In this document: one piece after another, positions 1 through 11,930 of the stretch
Numbering within the stretch: position 1 is the stretch's first letter
Layout of the letters: each line of letters opens with the position of its first letter
From: Calliopsis andreniformis
Lineage: Eukaryota > Arthropoda > Insecta > Hymenoptera > Andrenidae
Length of the DNA: 64,000 nt
Assembly (NCBI RefSeq): GCF_051401765.1
Contig: NW_027480423.1
Span: 18,352,001-18,416,000 of the forward strand
Direction: 5' to 3'
Translations under genes and position numbers: made by a program
Notes under the pieces: model-generated
The model's database searches: none
Seen by the model: the letters and a program-made list of their open reading frames with translations, nothing else
Told to the model about the DNA's origin: nothing

Positions 1-498
1 TATTCGATCTGGTGGACCAACGCACTAGGGTGAAGCCTAGGTTTTCCGGAACGTAGAAGAGGCCATAACTTTCACACTGGTGGAAATTATTCGATTTATA
101 CAATGGAAAAACTGTTCTATTTATTTTGAGTTTTATGTTTCGCGCGTTGACTTCTAAGGCCCTAACTATTCGATCTGGTGGAGCATCGCCCTAGGGTGAA
201 GCCTAGGTTGCCCGGAAAGTAGAAATGTCCATAACTTTCATACTGGTTGCAATTATTCGTTTTATACGATGGTAAAACTGTTGTATTTATACTGTATTTT
301 ATGCTTCTGACGTTGACTTCTAACGCACTAACTATTCGATCTGGTGGAGCAACGCCCTAGAGTGAAACCTAGGTTGCCCGGAACGTAGAAATGACCATCA
401 CTTTCAAACTGGTTACAATTATTCCTGTTATACGATGGAAAAACTGTTGTATTTTTGTTGCATTTGATGCTTCGGGCGTTGACTTCTAAGGCACTAAC

Positions 499-664
499 TA
501 TTCAATCTGTTGGAGCAACGCCCTAGGGTGAAGCCTAGGCTGCCCGGAAAGTAGAAATGTCCATAACTTTCATACTGGTTGCAATTATTCGTTTTATACG
601 ATGGAAAAGCTGTTGTATTTATATTGTATTTTATGCTTCTGACGTTGACTTCTAAGGTACCAAC
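499..664 (+). repeat. Representative 166-bp monomer
   Basis: A typical full-length unit, from TATTCAATCT to the base before the next TATTCGATCT at 665. It contains the CCCTAGGG palindrome at 521-528, a second CCTAGG at 534-539, the CENP-B-box-like window at 587-603, and the AT-rich part with the imperfect direct repeat TTGTATTTATA / TTGTATTTTAT. The unit length of 166 is 55 codons plus one base, so any reading frame shifts by one at each monomer boundary. Confidence 0.95.
587..603 (+). promoter_or_regulatory. CENP-B-box-like window (example)
   Basis: ATTCGTTTTATACGATG in this monomer. Against the mammalian CENP-B core pattern TTCG-N4-A-N2-CGGG it keeps TTCG, the central A and the CG, and differs only where GG is AT, so seven of nine key positions agree. 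The same state recurs in many monomers and, as its complement, in the reverse part. Other monomers carry different states here, such as TTCCTGTTATACGATGG, TTCATTTTATACGATGG, TCCGGTTTATACGATGG or TTCGATTTATACAATGG. Protein binding is not shown; the match is partial and may be chance. Confidence 0.3.
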
Positions 665-830
665 TATTCGATCTGTTGGAGCAACGCCCTAGAGTGAAGC
701 CTAGGTTGCCCGGAACGTAGAAATGACCATAACTTTCACACTGGTTGCAATTACTCCTGTTATATGATGGAAAAACTGTTGTATTTTTATTGCATTTGAT
801 GCTTCGGGCGTTGACTTCTAAGGCACTAAC

Positions 831-2480
831 TATTCAATCTATTGGAGCAACGCCCTAGGGTGAATCCTAGGTTGCCCGGAAAGTAGAAATGAAAATAACT
901 TTCATACTGGTTGCAATTATCCGGTTTATACGATGGAAAAACTGTTGTATTTATATTGTATTTTATGCTTCTGGCGTTCACTTCTCAGGCACTAACTTTT
1001 CAATCTGTTGGAGCAACGCCCTAGTGTGAATCCTAGGTTGCCCGGGAAGAAGATATGACCATTACTTTCATAATGGTTGCAATTATCTGTTTTATACGAT
1101 GGAAAAACTGTTGTATTTATATTGTATTTTATGCTTCTGGCGTTCACTTCTTAGGCCTTAACTATTCGATCTGGTGGAACAACGCACTAGGGTGAAGCCT
1201 AGGTTGCCCGGAACATAGAAAAGACCATACCTTTCACACTGGTAGAAATTATTCGATTTATACAATGGAAAAACTGTTCTATTTATTTTGTGTTTTATGT
1301 TTCGCGCGTTGACTTCTAAGGCCCTAACTATTCGATCTGGTGGGGCATCGCCCTAGGGTGAAGCCTAGGTTGCCCGGAAATTAGAAATGTTCATAACTTT
1401 CATACTGGTTGCAATTATTCGTTTTATACGATGGAAAAACTGTTGTATTTATACTGTATTTTATGCTTCTGACGTTGACTTCTAACGCACTATCTATTCG
1501 ATCTGGTGGAGCAACGCCCTAGAGTGACGCCTAGGTTGCCCGGAACGTAGAAATGACCATACCTTTGACACTGGTTGCTACTGTTCGTGTTATACGATGG
1601 AAAAGCTGGTTTATTTATATTGTATTTTATGCTTCTGGCGTTGACTTCTAAGGCCCTAACTATTCGATCTGGTGGAGCATCGCCCTAGGGTGAAGCCTAG
1701 GTTGCCCGGAAAGTAGAAATGTCCATAACTTTCATATCGGTTGCAATTATTCGTTTTATACGATGGAAAAACTGTTGTATTTATATTGTATTTTATGCTT
1801 CTGGCGTTCACTTCTTAGGCCCTAACTATTCGATCGGGTGGAACAACGCCCTAGAGCGGAGCTTAGGTTGCCCGGAACGTAGAAATGACCATTACTTTCA
1901 CACTCTTTGCAATTATTCATTTTATGCGATGGAAAAGCTGTTGCATTTTTATTGTATTTTATGCTTCTGGCGCTGACTTCTAAGGCCCTAACAATTCGAT
2001 CTGTTTGAGCAACGCCCTAGAGTGAAGCCTTGGTTTCCCGGAACATAGAAATGACCATGGCCTTCACACTGGTGGCTATTATTCGTCTTTTTCGATGGAA
2101 AAACTGTTATATTTATAAGTACCTTATGCTTCTGGCGTCGACTTCTAAGGCCCTAACTATTCAATCTATTGGAGCAACGCCCTAAGGTGAATCCTAGGTT
2201 GCCCGTAAAGTAGAAATGAAAATAACTTTCATACTGGTTGCAATTATCCGGTTTATACGATGGAAAAACTGTTGTATTTATATTGTATTTTATGCTTCTG
2301 GCGTTCACTTCTTAGGCACTAACTTTTCAATCTGTTGGAGCAACGCCCTAGTGTGAATCCTAGGTTGCCCGGGAAGTAGATATGACCATTACTTTCATAA
2401 TGGTTGCAATTATCCGTTTTATACGATGGAAAAACTGTTTTATTTGTATTGTATTTTATGCTTCTGGCGTTCACTTCTTA
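831..2480 (+). repeat. 8-monomer duplication near the left edge
   Basis: The two monomers starting at 831, recognised by GAAATGAAAATAAC and then AGATATGACCATTAC, recur at 2,158 with an offset of 1,327 bp, that is 8 monomers minus one base. The related copy at 28,855-30,030 has this pair only once, so the left edge probably gained the eight monomers, although loss in the other copy is also possible. Confidence 0.8.
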
Positions 2481-2984
2481 GGCCTTAAATATTCGATCTG
2501 GTGGAACATCGCCCTAGAGTGAAGCCTAGACTGCCCGGAACGTAGAAATGACCATAACTTTCACACTGGTTGCAATTATTCGTTTTATACGATAGAAAAA
2601 CTGTTGTATGTATACTGTATTTTATGCTTCTGACGTTGACTTCTAAGGCACTAACTATTCGATCTGGTGGAGCAACGCCCAAGAGTGAAACCTTGGTTGC
2701 CCGGAACGTAGAAATGACCATTACTCTCACACTCTTTGCAATTATTCATTTTATACGATGGAAAAGCTGTTGCATTTATATTGTATTTTATGCTTCTGGC
2801 GTTGACTTCTTAGGCCCTAACTATTCGATCTGGTAGAGCAACGCCGTAGAGTGACGCCTCGGTTGCCCGGAACGTAGATATGACCATATCTTTCGCACTG
2901 GTTGCTATTGTTCCTGTTATACGATGGAAAAGCTGTTGTATTTGTATTGTACATTATGCTTCTGGCGTTGACTTCTAAGGACCT

Positions 2985-5900
2985 AACTGTTCGATATGGT
3001 GGAACATCGCCCTAGGGTGAAGCCTAGGTTTCCCGGAACGTAGAGATGACCATAACTTTCACAGTTGTAGCAATTATTCGATTTATACAATGGAAAAACA
3101 GTTCTATTAGTTTTGTTTTTTATGTTTCGGGCGTTGACTTCTAAGGCACTAACTATTCGATCTGGTGGAGCAACGCCCTAGAGTGAAGACTAAGATGCCC
3201 GGAACGTAGAAATGACCATAACCTTCACACTGGTTGCAATTATTCGTTTTATACGATGGAAGAACTGTTGTATTTATACTATATTTTATGCTTCTGGCGT
3301 TGACTTCTAAGGCACTAACTATTTGATCTGGTGGAGCTACGCCCTAGAGTGAAACCTAGGTTGCCCGGAACGTAGAGATGACCATTACTTTCACACTCTT
3401 TGCAATTATTCATTTTATGCGATGGAAAAGCTGTTGCATTTATATTGTATTTTATGCTACTGGCGTTTACTTCTTGGGCCCTAACTATTCGATCTGGTGG
3501 AGCAACGACCTAAGGTGAATCCTAGATTGCCCGGGAAGTAGAAATGACCATAACTTTCATACGGGTTGCAATTATCCGTTTTATACGATGGAAAAACTGT
3601 TGTATTTATATTGTATTTTATGCTTCTGGCGTTCACTTCTTAGGCCTTAACTATTCGATCTGGTGGAACAACGCTCTAGGGTGAAGCCTAGGTTGCCCGG
3701 CACGTAGAAATGACCATAACTTTCACACTGGTAGCAATTATTCGATTTATACAATGGAAAAACTGTTCTATTTATTTTGTGTTTTATGTTTCGCGCGTTG
3801 ACTTCTAAGGCCCTAACTATTCGATCTGGTGGAGCATCGCCCTAGGGTGAAGCCTAGGTTGCCCGGAAAGTAGAAATGTCCATAACTTTCAAACTGGTTG
3901 CAATTGTTCGTTTTATACGATGGAAAAACTGTTGTATTTATATTGTATTTTATGCTTCTGGCGTTCACTTCTTAGGCCCTAACTATTCGATCGGGTGGAC
4001 CAACGCCCTAGGGTGAAGCCGTGGTTGCCCGGAAAGTAGAAATGACCATAACTTTCAAACTGGATGCAATTATTCCTGTTATACGATGGAAAAGCTGTTA
4101 CATTTATATTGTATTTTATGCTTCTAGCGTTGACTTCTTAGGCCCTAACTATTCGATCTGGTGGAGCAACGCCAGAGAGTGAAGCCGTGGTTTCCCGGAA
4201 CGGAGAAATGACCATCACTTTCATACTGGTTGCAATTATACGTTTTATCCGATGGAGAAACAGTTGTACCTATATTGTATTTTATGCTTGTGGCGTTGAA
4301 TTCTAAGGCACTAACTATTCGATCTGGTGGAGCAACGCCCTAGAGTGAAGCCTAGGGTGCCCGGAACGTAGAAATGACCATCACTTTCGAACTGGTTGCA
4401 ATTATTCGTTTTGTACGATGGAAAAACTGTTGTATCTATACTGTATTTTATGCTTCTGACGTTGACTTCTAACGCACTAACTATTCGATCTATTGGAGCA
4501 ACGCCCTAGAGTGAAGCCTTGGTTTCCCGGAACGTAGAAATGACCATGACTTTCATACTGGTTGCAATTATTCGTTTTATACGATGGAAAAACTGTTGTA
4601 TTTATATTGTATTTTATGCTTCTGGCGTTGACTTCTAAGGCACTAACTGTTCGATCTGGTGGTGAAACGCCCTAGAGTGAAGCTTAGGTTGCCCCGAACA
4701 TAGACATGACCATAACCTTCACACTGGTTGCAATTATTCGTTTTATACGATGGAAAAACTGTTGTATTTATATTGTATTTTATGCTTCTGGCGTTCACTT
4801 CTTATGCCTTAACTATTCGATCTGGTGGAACAACGCACTAGGGTGAAGCCTAGGTTTCCCGGAACGTAGAAATGGCCATAACTTTCACACTGGTTGCAAT
4901 TATACGTTTTATCCGATGGAGAAACAGTTGTACCTATATTGTATTTTATGCTTGTGGCGTTGAATTCTAAGGCACTAACTATTCGATCTGGTGGAGCAAC
5001 GCCCTAGAGTGAAGCCTAGGGTGCCCGGAACGTAGAAATGACCATCACTTTCGAACTGGTTGCAATTATTCGTTTTCTACGATGGAAAAACTGTTGTATC
5101 TATACTGTATTTTATGCTTCTGACGTTAACTTCTAACGCACTAACTATTCGATCTATTGGAGCAACGCCCTAGAGTGAAGCCTTGGTTTCCCGGAACGTA
5201 GAAATGACCATGACTTTCATACTGGTTGCAATTATTCGTTTTATACGATGGAAAAACTGTTGTATTTATATTGTATTTTATGCTTCTGGCGTTGACTTCT
5301 AAGGCACTAACTGTTCGATCTGGTGGTGAAACGCCCTAGAGTGAAGCTTAGGTTGCCCCGAACTTAGACATGACCATAACCTTCACACTGGTTGCAATTA
5401 TTCGTTTTATACGATGGAAAAACTGTTGTATTTATATTGTATTTTATGCTTCTGGCGTTCACTTCTTATGCCTTAACTATTCGATCTGGTGGAACAACGC
5501 ACTAGGGTGAAGACTAGGTTTCCCGGAACGTAGAAATGGCCATAACTTTCACACTGGTAGCAATTATTCGATTTATACAATGGAAAAACTGTTCTATTTA
5601 TTTTGTGTTTCATGTTTCGCGCGTTGTCTTCTAAGGCCCTAACTATTCGATCTAGTGGAGCAACGCCCTAGGGTGAAGCCTAGGTTGCCTGGAAAGTAGA
5701 AATGTCCATAACTTTCATACTGGTTGCAATTATTCGTTTTATACGATGGAAGAACTGTTGTATTTATACTGTATTTTATGCTTCTGACGTTGACTTCTAA
5801 GGCACTAAGTATTCGATATGGTGGAGCAACGCCCTAGAGTGAAGCCTAGGGTGCCCGGAACGTAGAAATGACCATCACTTTCAAACTGGTTGCAATTACT
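2985..5900 (+). repeat. Nested duplication, left arm within block A
   Basis: TCGATATGG at 2,991 and what follows recur at 9,793 with an offset of 6,802, which still holds at 4,241 with 11,043. After the 664-bp duplication in this arm the offset falls to 6,138 (5,611 with 11,749), exactly 664 less. The same arrangement is present in block B. Confidence 0.88.
4200..5535 (+). repeat. 664-bp (4-monomer) tandem duplication
   Basis: Two adjacent four-monomer units are near-identical: CGTTTTATCC at 4,241 and 4,905 is exactly 664 bp apart, as are the flanking variants GTACCTATATTG and GGTGGTGAAACGCC. The copy in block B has the same pair at 17,515 and 18,179. Confidence 0.92.
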
Positions 5901-7649
5901 CCTGTTATATGATGGAAAAACTGTTGTATTTTTATTGCATTTTATGCTTCGGGCGTTGACTTCTAAGGCACTAACTATTCAATCTGCTGGAGCAACGCCC
6001 TAGGGTGAATCCTAGGTTGCCCGGAAAGTAGAAATGACCATAACTTTCATACTGGTTGCAATTATCAGGTTTATACGATGGAAAACTGTTGTATTTATAT
6101 TGTATTTTATGCTTCTGGCGTTCACTTCTTAGGCCTTAACTATTCGATCTGGTGGAACAACGCACTTGGGTGGAGCCTAGGTTTCCCGGAACGTAGAAAT
6201 GGCCATAACTTTCACACTGGTAGCAATTATTCGATTGACACAATGGAAAAGCTGTTCTATTTATTTTGTGTTTTATGTTTCGCGCGTTGACTTCTAAGGC
6301 CCTAACTATTCGATCTAGTGGAGCAACGCCCTAGAGTGAAGCCTAGGGTGCCCGGAACGTAGAAATGACCATCACTTTCAAACTGGTTGCAACTATCCCT
6401 GTTATATGACGGAAGAACTGTTGCATTTTTATTGCATTTTATGCTTCGGGCGTTGACTTCTAAGGCACTAACTAATCAATCTTTTGGAGCATGCCCCAGG
6501 GTGAATCCTAGGTTGCCCGGAAAGTAGAAATGACCATAACTTTCATACTGGTTGCAATTATCTGGTTTATACGATGGAAAAACTGGTGTATTTATATTGT
6601 ATTTTATGCTTCTGGCGATCACTTCTTAGGCCTCAACTATTCGATCTGTTAGAGCTACGCCCTAGAGTGCAACCTAGGTTGCCCGGAACGTAGAAATGAC
6701 CATTTCATTCACACTCTTTGCAATTATTCATTTTATACGATGGAAAAGCTGTTGCATTTATATTGTATTTTATGCTTCTGGCGTTGACTTCTTAGGCCCT
6801 AACTATTCGATCTGTTGGAGCAACGCCTTAGAGTGAAGCCTTGGTTTCCCGGAACGTAGAAATGACCATCACTTTCATACTGGTTGCAATTATTCGTTTT
6901 ATACGATGGAAAAACTGTTGTACTTATATTGTATTTTATGCTTGTGGCGTTGAATTCTAAGGCACTAACTATTCGATCTAGTGGAGCAACGCCCTAGAGT
7001 GAAGCCTACGGTGCCCGGAACGTAGAAATGACCATCACTTTCAAACTGGTTGCAACTATCCCTGTTATATGACGGAAAAACTGTTGCATTTTTATTGCAT
7101 TTTATGCTTCGGGCGCTGACTTCCAAGGCCCTAACTGTCCTATCTGTTGGAGCAACGCCCTAGGGTGAAGCCTACGTTGCCCGGAAAGTAGAAATGACCA
7201 TAACTTTCATACTCGTTGCAATTATACGTTTTATACGATGGAAAAGCTGTTGTATTTATATTGTATTTTATGCTTCTTGCGCTCACTTCTTAGGCCCTAA
7301 CTGTTCGATATGGTGGAACATCGCCCTAGGGTGAAGTCTAGGTTTCCCGGAACGTAGAAATGTCCACAACTTTCATACTGGTTGCAATTACTCGTTTTAT
7401 ACGATGGAAAAACTGTTGTATTTATACTGTATTTTATGCTTCTGACGTTGACTTCTAACGCACTATCTATTCGATCTGGTGGAGCAACGCCCTAGAGTGA
7501 CGCCTAGCTTGCCCGGAACATAGAAATGACCATACCTTTGACACTGGTTGCTACTGTTCCTGTTATACGATGGAAAAGCTGGTTTATTTATATTGTATTT
7601 TATGCTTCTGGCGTTGACTTCTGAGGCCCTAACTATTCGATCTGGTGGA

Positions 7650-7678
7650 GCAACGCCCTAGGGTGAAGCCTAGGTTGC
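7650..7678 (+). other. Dyad with bulged hairpin potential (example)
   Basis: Within one monomer GCAA (7650-7653) can pair with TTGC (7675-7678), and CCTAGG (7657-7662) with CCTAGG (7669-7674). This leaves a CGC bulge and a six-base GTGAAG loop. CCCTAGGG itself is an 8-bp palindrome. The arrangement recurs across the array in both orientations. Monomers with CCTAGAG in place of CCTAGGG keep a five-base-pair stem. Formation in the cell is inference. Confidence 0.6.
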
Positions 7679-9786
7679 CCGGATAGTAGAAATGACCATA
7701 ACTTTCATAGCGGTTGCAATTATTCGTTTTATACGATGGAAAAACTGTTGTATTTCTATTGTATTTTATGCTTCTGGCGCTGACTTCTAAGGCCCTAACA
7801 ATTCGATCTGCTTGAGCAACGCCCTAGAGTGAAGCCTTGGTTTCCCGGAACATAGAAATGACCATGGCCTTCACACTGGTGGCTATTATTCGTCTTTTTC
7901 GATGGAAAAACTGTTATATTTATAAGTACCTTATGCTTCTGGCGTCGACTTCTAAGGCCCTAACTATTCAATCTATTGGAGCAACGCCCTAAGGTGAATC
8001 CTAGGTTGCCCGGAAAGTAGAAATGAAAATAACTTTCATACTGGTTGCAATTATTCGTTTTATACGATAGAAAAACTGTTGTATGTATACTGTATTTTAT
8101 GCTTCTGACGTTGACTTCTAAGGCACTGACTATTCGATCTGGTGGAGCAACGCCCAAGAGTGAAACATAGGTTGCCCGGAACGTAGAAATGACCATTACT
8201 CTCACACTCTTTGCAATTATTCATTTTATACGATGGAAAAGCTGTTGCATTTATATTGTAATTTATGCTTCTGGCGTTGACTTCTTAGGCCCTAACTATT
8301 CGATCTGGTGGAGCAACGCCTTAGAGTGACGCCTAGGTTGCCCGGAACGTAGATATGACCATATCTTTCACACTGGTTGCTATTGTTCCTGTTATACGAT
8401 GGAAAAGCTGTTGTATTTGTATTGTACATTATGCTTCTGGCGTTGACTTCTAAGGCCCTAACTATTCGATCTGGTGGAGCAACGACCTAGGGTGAAGCCT
8501 AGGTTGCCCGGAACGTAGAAATGACCATCACTTTCACACTGGTTGCAATTATTCCTGTTATACGATGGAAAAACTGTTGTATTTTTTTGCATTTTATGCT
8601 TCGGGCGTTGACTTCTAAGGCCCTAACTATTCAGTCTGTTGAAGCAACTCCCTAGGGTGAAGCCTAGGTTGCCCGGAACGTAGAAATGACCATCACTTTC
8701 AAACTGGTTGCAATTACACCTGTTATATGATGGAAAAACTGTTGTATTTTTATTGCATTTTATGCTTCGGGCGCTGACTTCTAAGGCACTAACTATTCAA
8801 TCTGTTGGAGCAACGCCCTAGTGTGAATCCTAGGTTGACCGGAAAGTAAAAATGACCATAACTTTCATACTGGTTGCAATTATCCGGTTTATACGATGGA
8901 AAAACTGTTGTATTTATATTGTATTTTATGCTTCTGGCGTTCACTTCTTAGGCCTTAGCTATTCGATCTGGTTGAACAACGCACTAGGGTGAAGCCTAGG
9001 TTTCCCGGAACGTAGAAATGGCCATAACTTTCACACTGGTAGCAATTATTCGATTTATACAATGGAAAAACTGTTCTATTTATTTTCTGTTTTATGCTTC
9101 GGGCATTGACTTCCAAGGCCCTAACTGTCCAATCTGTTGGAGCAACGCCCTAGGGTGAGTCCTAGGTTTCCCGGAAAGTAGAAATGACCATAACTTTCAT
9201 ACTCGTTGCAATTATTCGTTTTATACGATGGAAAAACTGTTGTATTTATACTGTATTTTATGCTCCTGACGTTGACTTTTAAGGCACTAACTATTCGATC
9301 TGGTGGAGCAACGCCCTAGAGTGAAACCTAGGTTACCCGGAACGTTGAAATGACCATTACTTTCACACTCTTTGCAATTATTCATTTTATACGATGGAAA
9401 AGCTGTTGTATTCATATTGTACCTTATGCTTCTGGCGTTGACTTCTAAGGCCCTAACTATTCGATCTGGTGGTGCAACGCCCTAGGGTGAAGCCTAGGTT
9501 GCCCGGAACGCAGAAATGACCATCACTTTCACACTGGTTGCAATTATTCCTGTTATACGATGGAAAAACTGTTGCATTTTTATTGCCTTTTATGCTTCGG
9601 GCGCTGACTTCCAAGGCCATAACTGTCCAATCTGTTGGAGCAACGCCCTAGGGTGAAGCCTAGGTTGCCCGGAAAGTAGAAATGACCATAACTTTCATAC
9701 CCGTTGCAATTATACGTTTTATACGATGGAAAAGCTGTTGTATTTATATTGTATTTTATGCTTCTTGCGCTCACTTCTTAGGCCCT

Positions 9787-11930
9787 AACTGTTCGATATG
9801 GTGGAACATCGCCCTAGGGTGAAGCCTAGGTTTCCCGGAACGTAGAGATGACCATAACTTTCACAGTTGTAGCAATTATTCGATTTATACAATGGAAAAA
9901 CAGTTCTATTAGTTTTGTTTTTTATGTTTCGGGCGTTGACTTCTAAGGCACTAACTATTCGATCTGGTGGAGCAACGCCCTAGAGTGAAGACTAAGATGC
10001 CCGGAACGGAGAAGTGACCATAACCTTCACACTGGTTGCAATTATTCGTTTTATACGATGGAAGAACTGTTGTATTTATACTATATTTTATGCTTCTGAC
10101 GTTGACTTCTAAGGCACTAACTATTCGATCTGGTGGAGCTACGCCCTAGAGTGAAACCTAGGTTGCCCGGAACGTAGAGATGACCATTACTTTCACACTC
10201 TTTGCAATTATTCATTTTATGCGATGGAAAAGCTGTTGCATTTATATTGTATTTTATGCTACTGGCGTTGACTTCTTGGGCCCTAACTATTCGATCTGGT
10301 GGAGCAACGACCTAAGGTGAATCCTAGATTGCCCGGGAAGTAGAAATGACCATAACTTTCATACTGGTTGCAATTATCCGTTTTATACGATGGAAAAACT
10401 GTTGTATTTATATTGTATTTTATGCTTCTGGCGTTCACTTCTTAGGCCTTAACTATTCGATCTGGTGGAACAACGCACTAGGGTGAAGCCTAGGTTGCCC
10501 GGCACGTAGAAATGACCATAACTTTCACACTGGTAGCAATTATTCGATTTATACAATGGAAAAACTGTTCTATTTATTTTGTGTTTTATGTTTCGCGCGT
10601 TGACTTCTAAGGCCCTAACTATTCGATCTGGTGGAGCATCGCCCTAGGGTGAAGCCTAGGTTGCCCGGAAAGTAGAAATGTCCATAACTTTCAAACTGGT
10701 TGCAATTATTCGTTTTATACGATGGAAAAACTGTTGTATTTATATTGTATTTTATGCTTCTGGCGTTCACTTCTTAGGCCCTAACTATTCGATCGGGTGG
10801 ACCAACGCCCTAGGGTGAAGCCGAGGTTGCCCGGAAAGTAGAAATGACCATAACTTTCAAACTGGATGCAATTATTCCTGTTATACGATGGAAAAGCTGT
10901 TGCATTTATATTGTATTTTATGCTTCTGGCGTTGACTTCTTAGGCCCTAACTATTCGATCTGGTGGAGCAACGCCAGAGAGTGAAGCCTTGGTTTCCCGG
11001 AACGGAGAAATGACCATCACTTTCATACTGGTTGCAATTATACGTTTTATCCGATGGAGAAACAGTTGTACCTATATTGTATTTTATGCTTGTGGCGTTG
11101 AATTCTAAGGCACTAACTATTCGATCTGGTGGAGCAACGCCCTAGAGTGAAGCCTAGGGTGCCCGGAACGTAGAAATGACCATCACTTTCGAACTGGTTG
11201 CAATTATTCGTTTTGTACGATGGAAAAACTGTTGTATCTATACTGTATTTTATGCTTCTGACGTTGACTTCTAACGCACTAACTATTCGATCTATTGGAG
11301 CAACGCCCTAGAGTGAAGCCTTGGTTTCCCGGAACGTAGAAATGACCATGACTTTCATACTGGTTGCAATTATTCGTTTTATACGATGGAAAAACTGTTG
11401 TATTTATATTGTATTTTATGCTTCTGGCGTTGACTTCTAAGGCACTAACTGTTCGATCTGGTGGTGAAACGCCCTAGAGTGAAGCTTAGGTTGCCCCGAA
11501 CATAGACATGACCATAACCTTCACACTGGTTGCAATTATTCGTTTTATACGATGGAAAAACTGTTGTATTTATATTGTATTTTATGCTTCTGGCGTTCAC
11601 TTCTTATGCCTTAACTATTCGATCTGGTGGAACAACGCACTAGGGTGAAGCCTAGGTTTCCCGGAACGTAGAAATGGCCATAACTTTCACACAGGTAGCA
11701 ATTATTCGATTTATACAATGGAAAAACTGTTCTATTTATTTTGTGTTTCATGTTTCGCGCGTTGTCTTCTAAGGCCCTAAGTATTCGATCTAGTGGAGCA
11801 ACGCCCTAGGGTGAAGCCTAGGTTGCCTGGAAAGTAGAAATGTCCATAACTTTCATACTGGTTGCAATTATTCGTTTTATACGATGGAAGAACTGTTGTA
11901 TTTATACTGTATTTTATGCTTCTGACGCTG
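9787..11930 (+). repeat. Nested duplication, right arm within block A
   Basis: Counterpart of 2,985-5,900 without the four-monomer expansion: the marker CGTTTTATCCGATGGAG occurs once here (11,043) but twice in the left arm (4,241 and 4,905). Confidence 0.88.

Larger units (their letters stand above)
150..2650 (+). repeat. Left-edge segment, counterpart of 28,855-30,030
   Basis: The monomer order here is repeated far downstream. The marker TGTTGCATTTGATGC at 456 recurs at 29,161 (offset 28,705), and AAATATTCGATCTGG near 2,488 recurs near 29,866 (offset 27,378). The change of offset equals the eight-monomer difference annotated at 831-2,480. Confidence 0.85.

Noticed and set aside
541..560. 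Second CENP-B-box candidate on the reverse strand (TTTCTACGTTCCGGG)
   Set aside because: Only the final CGGG and part of the start agree; the central A and the TTCG core are missing, so it is weaker than the 587-603 site.
821..832. Telomere-like CCCTAA / TTAGGG hexamer once in many monomers
   Set aside because: It is a single hexamer per 166 bp inside GGCCCTAACTATTCG, is often changed to CACTAA or CCTTAA, and is never in tandem, so it is not an interstitial telomere tract.
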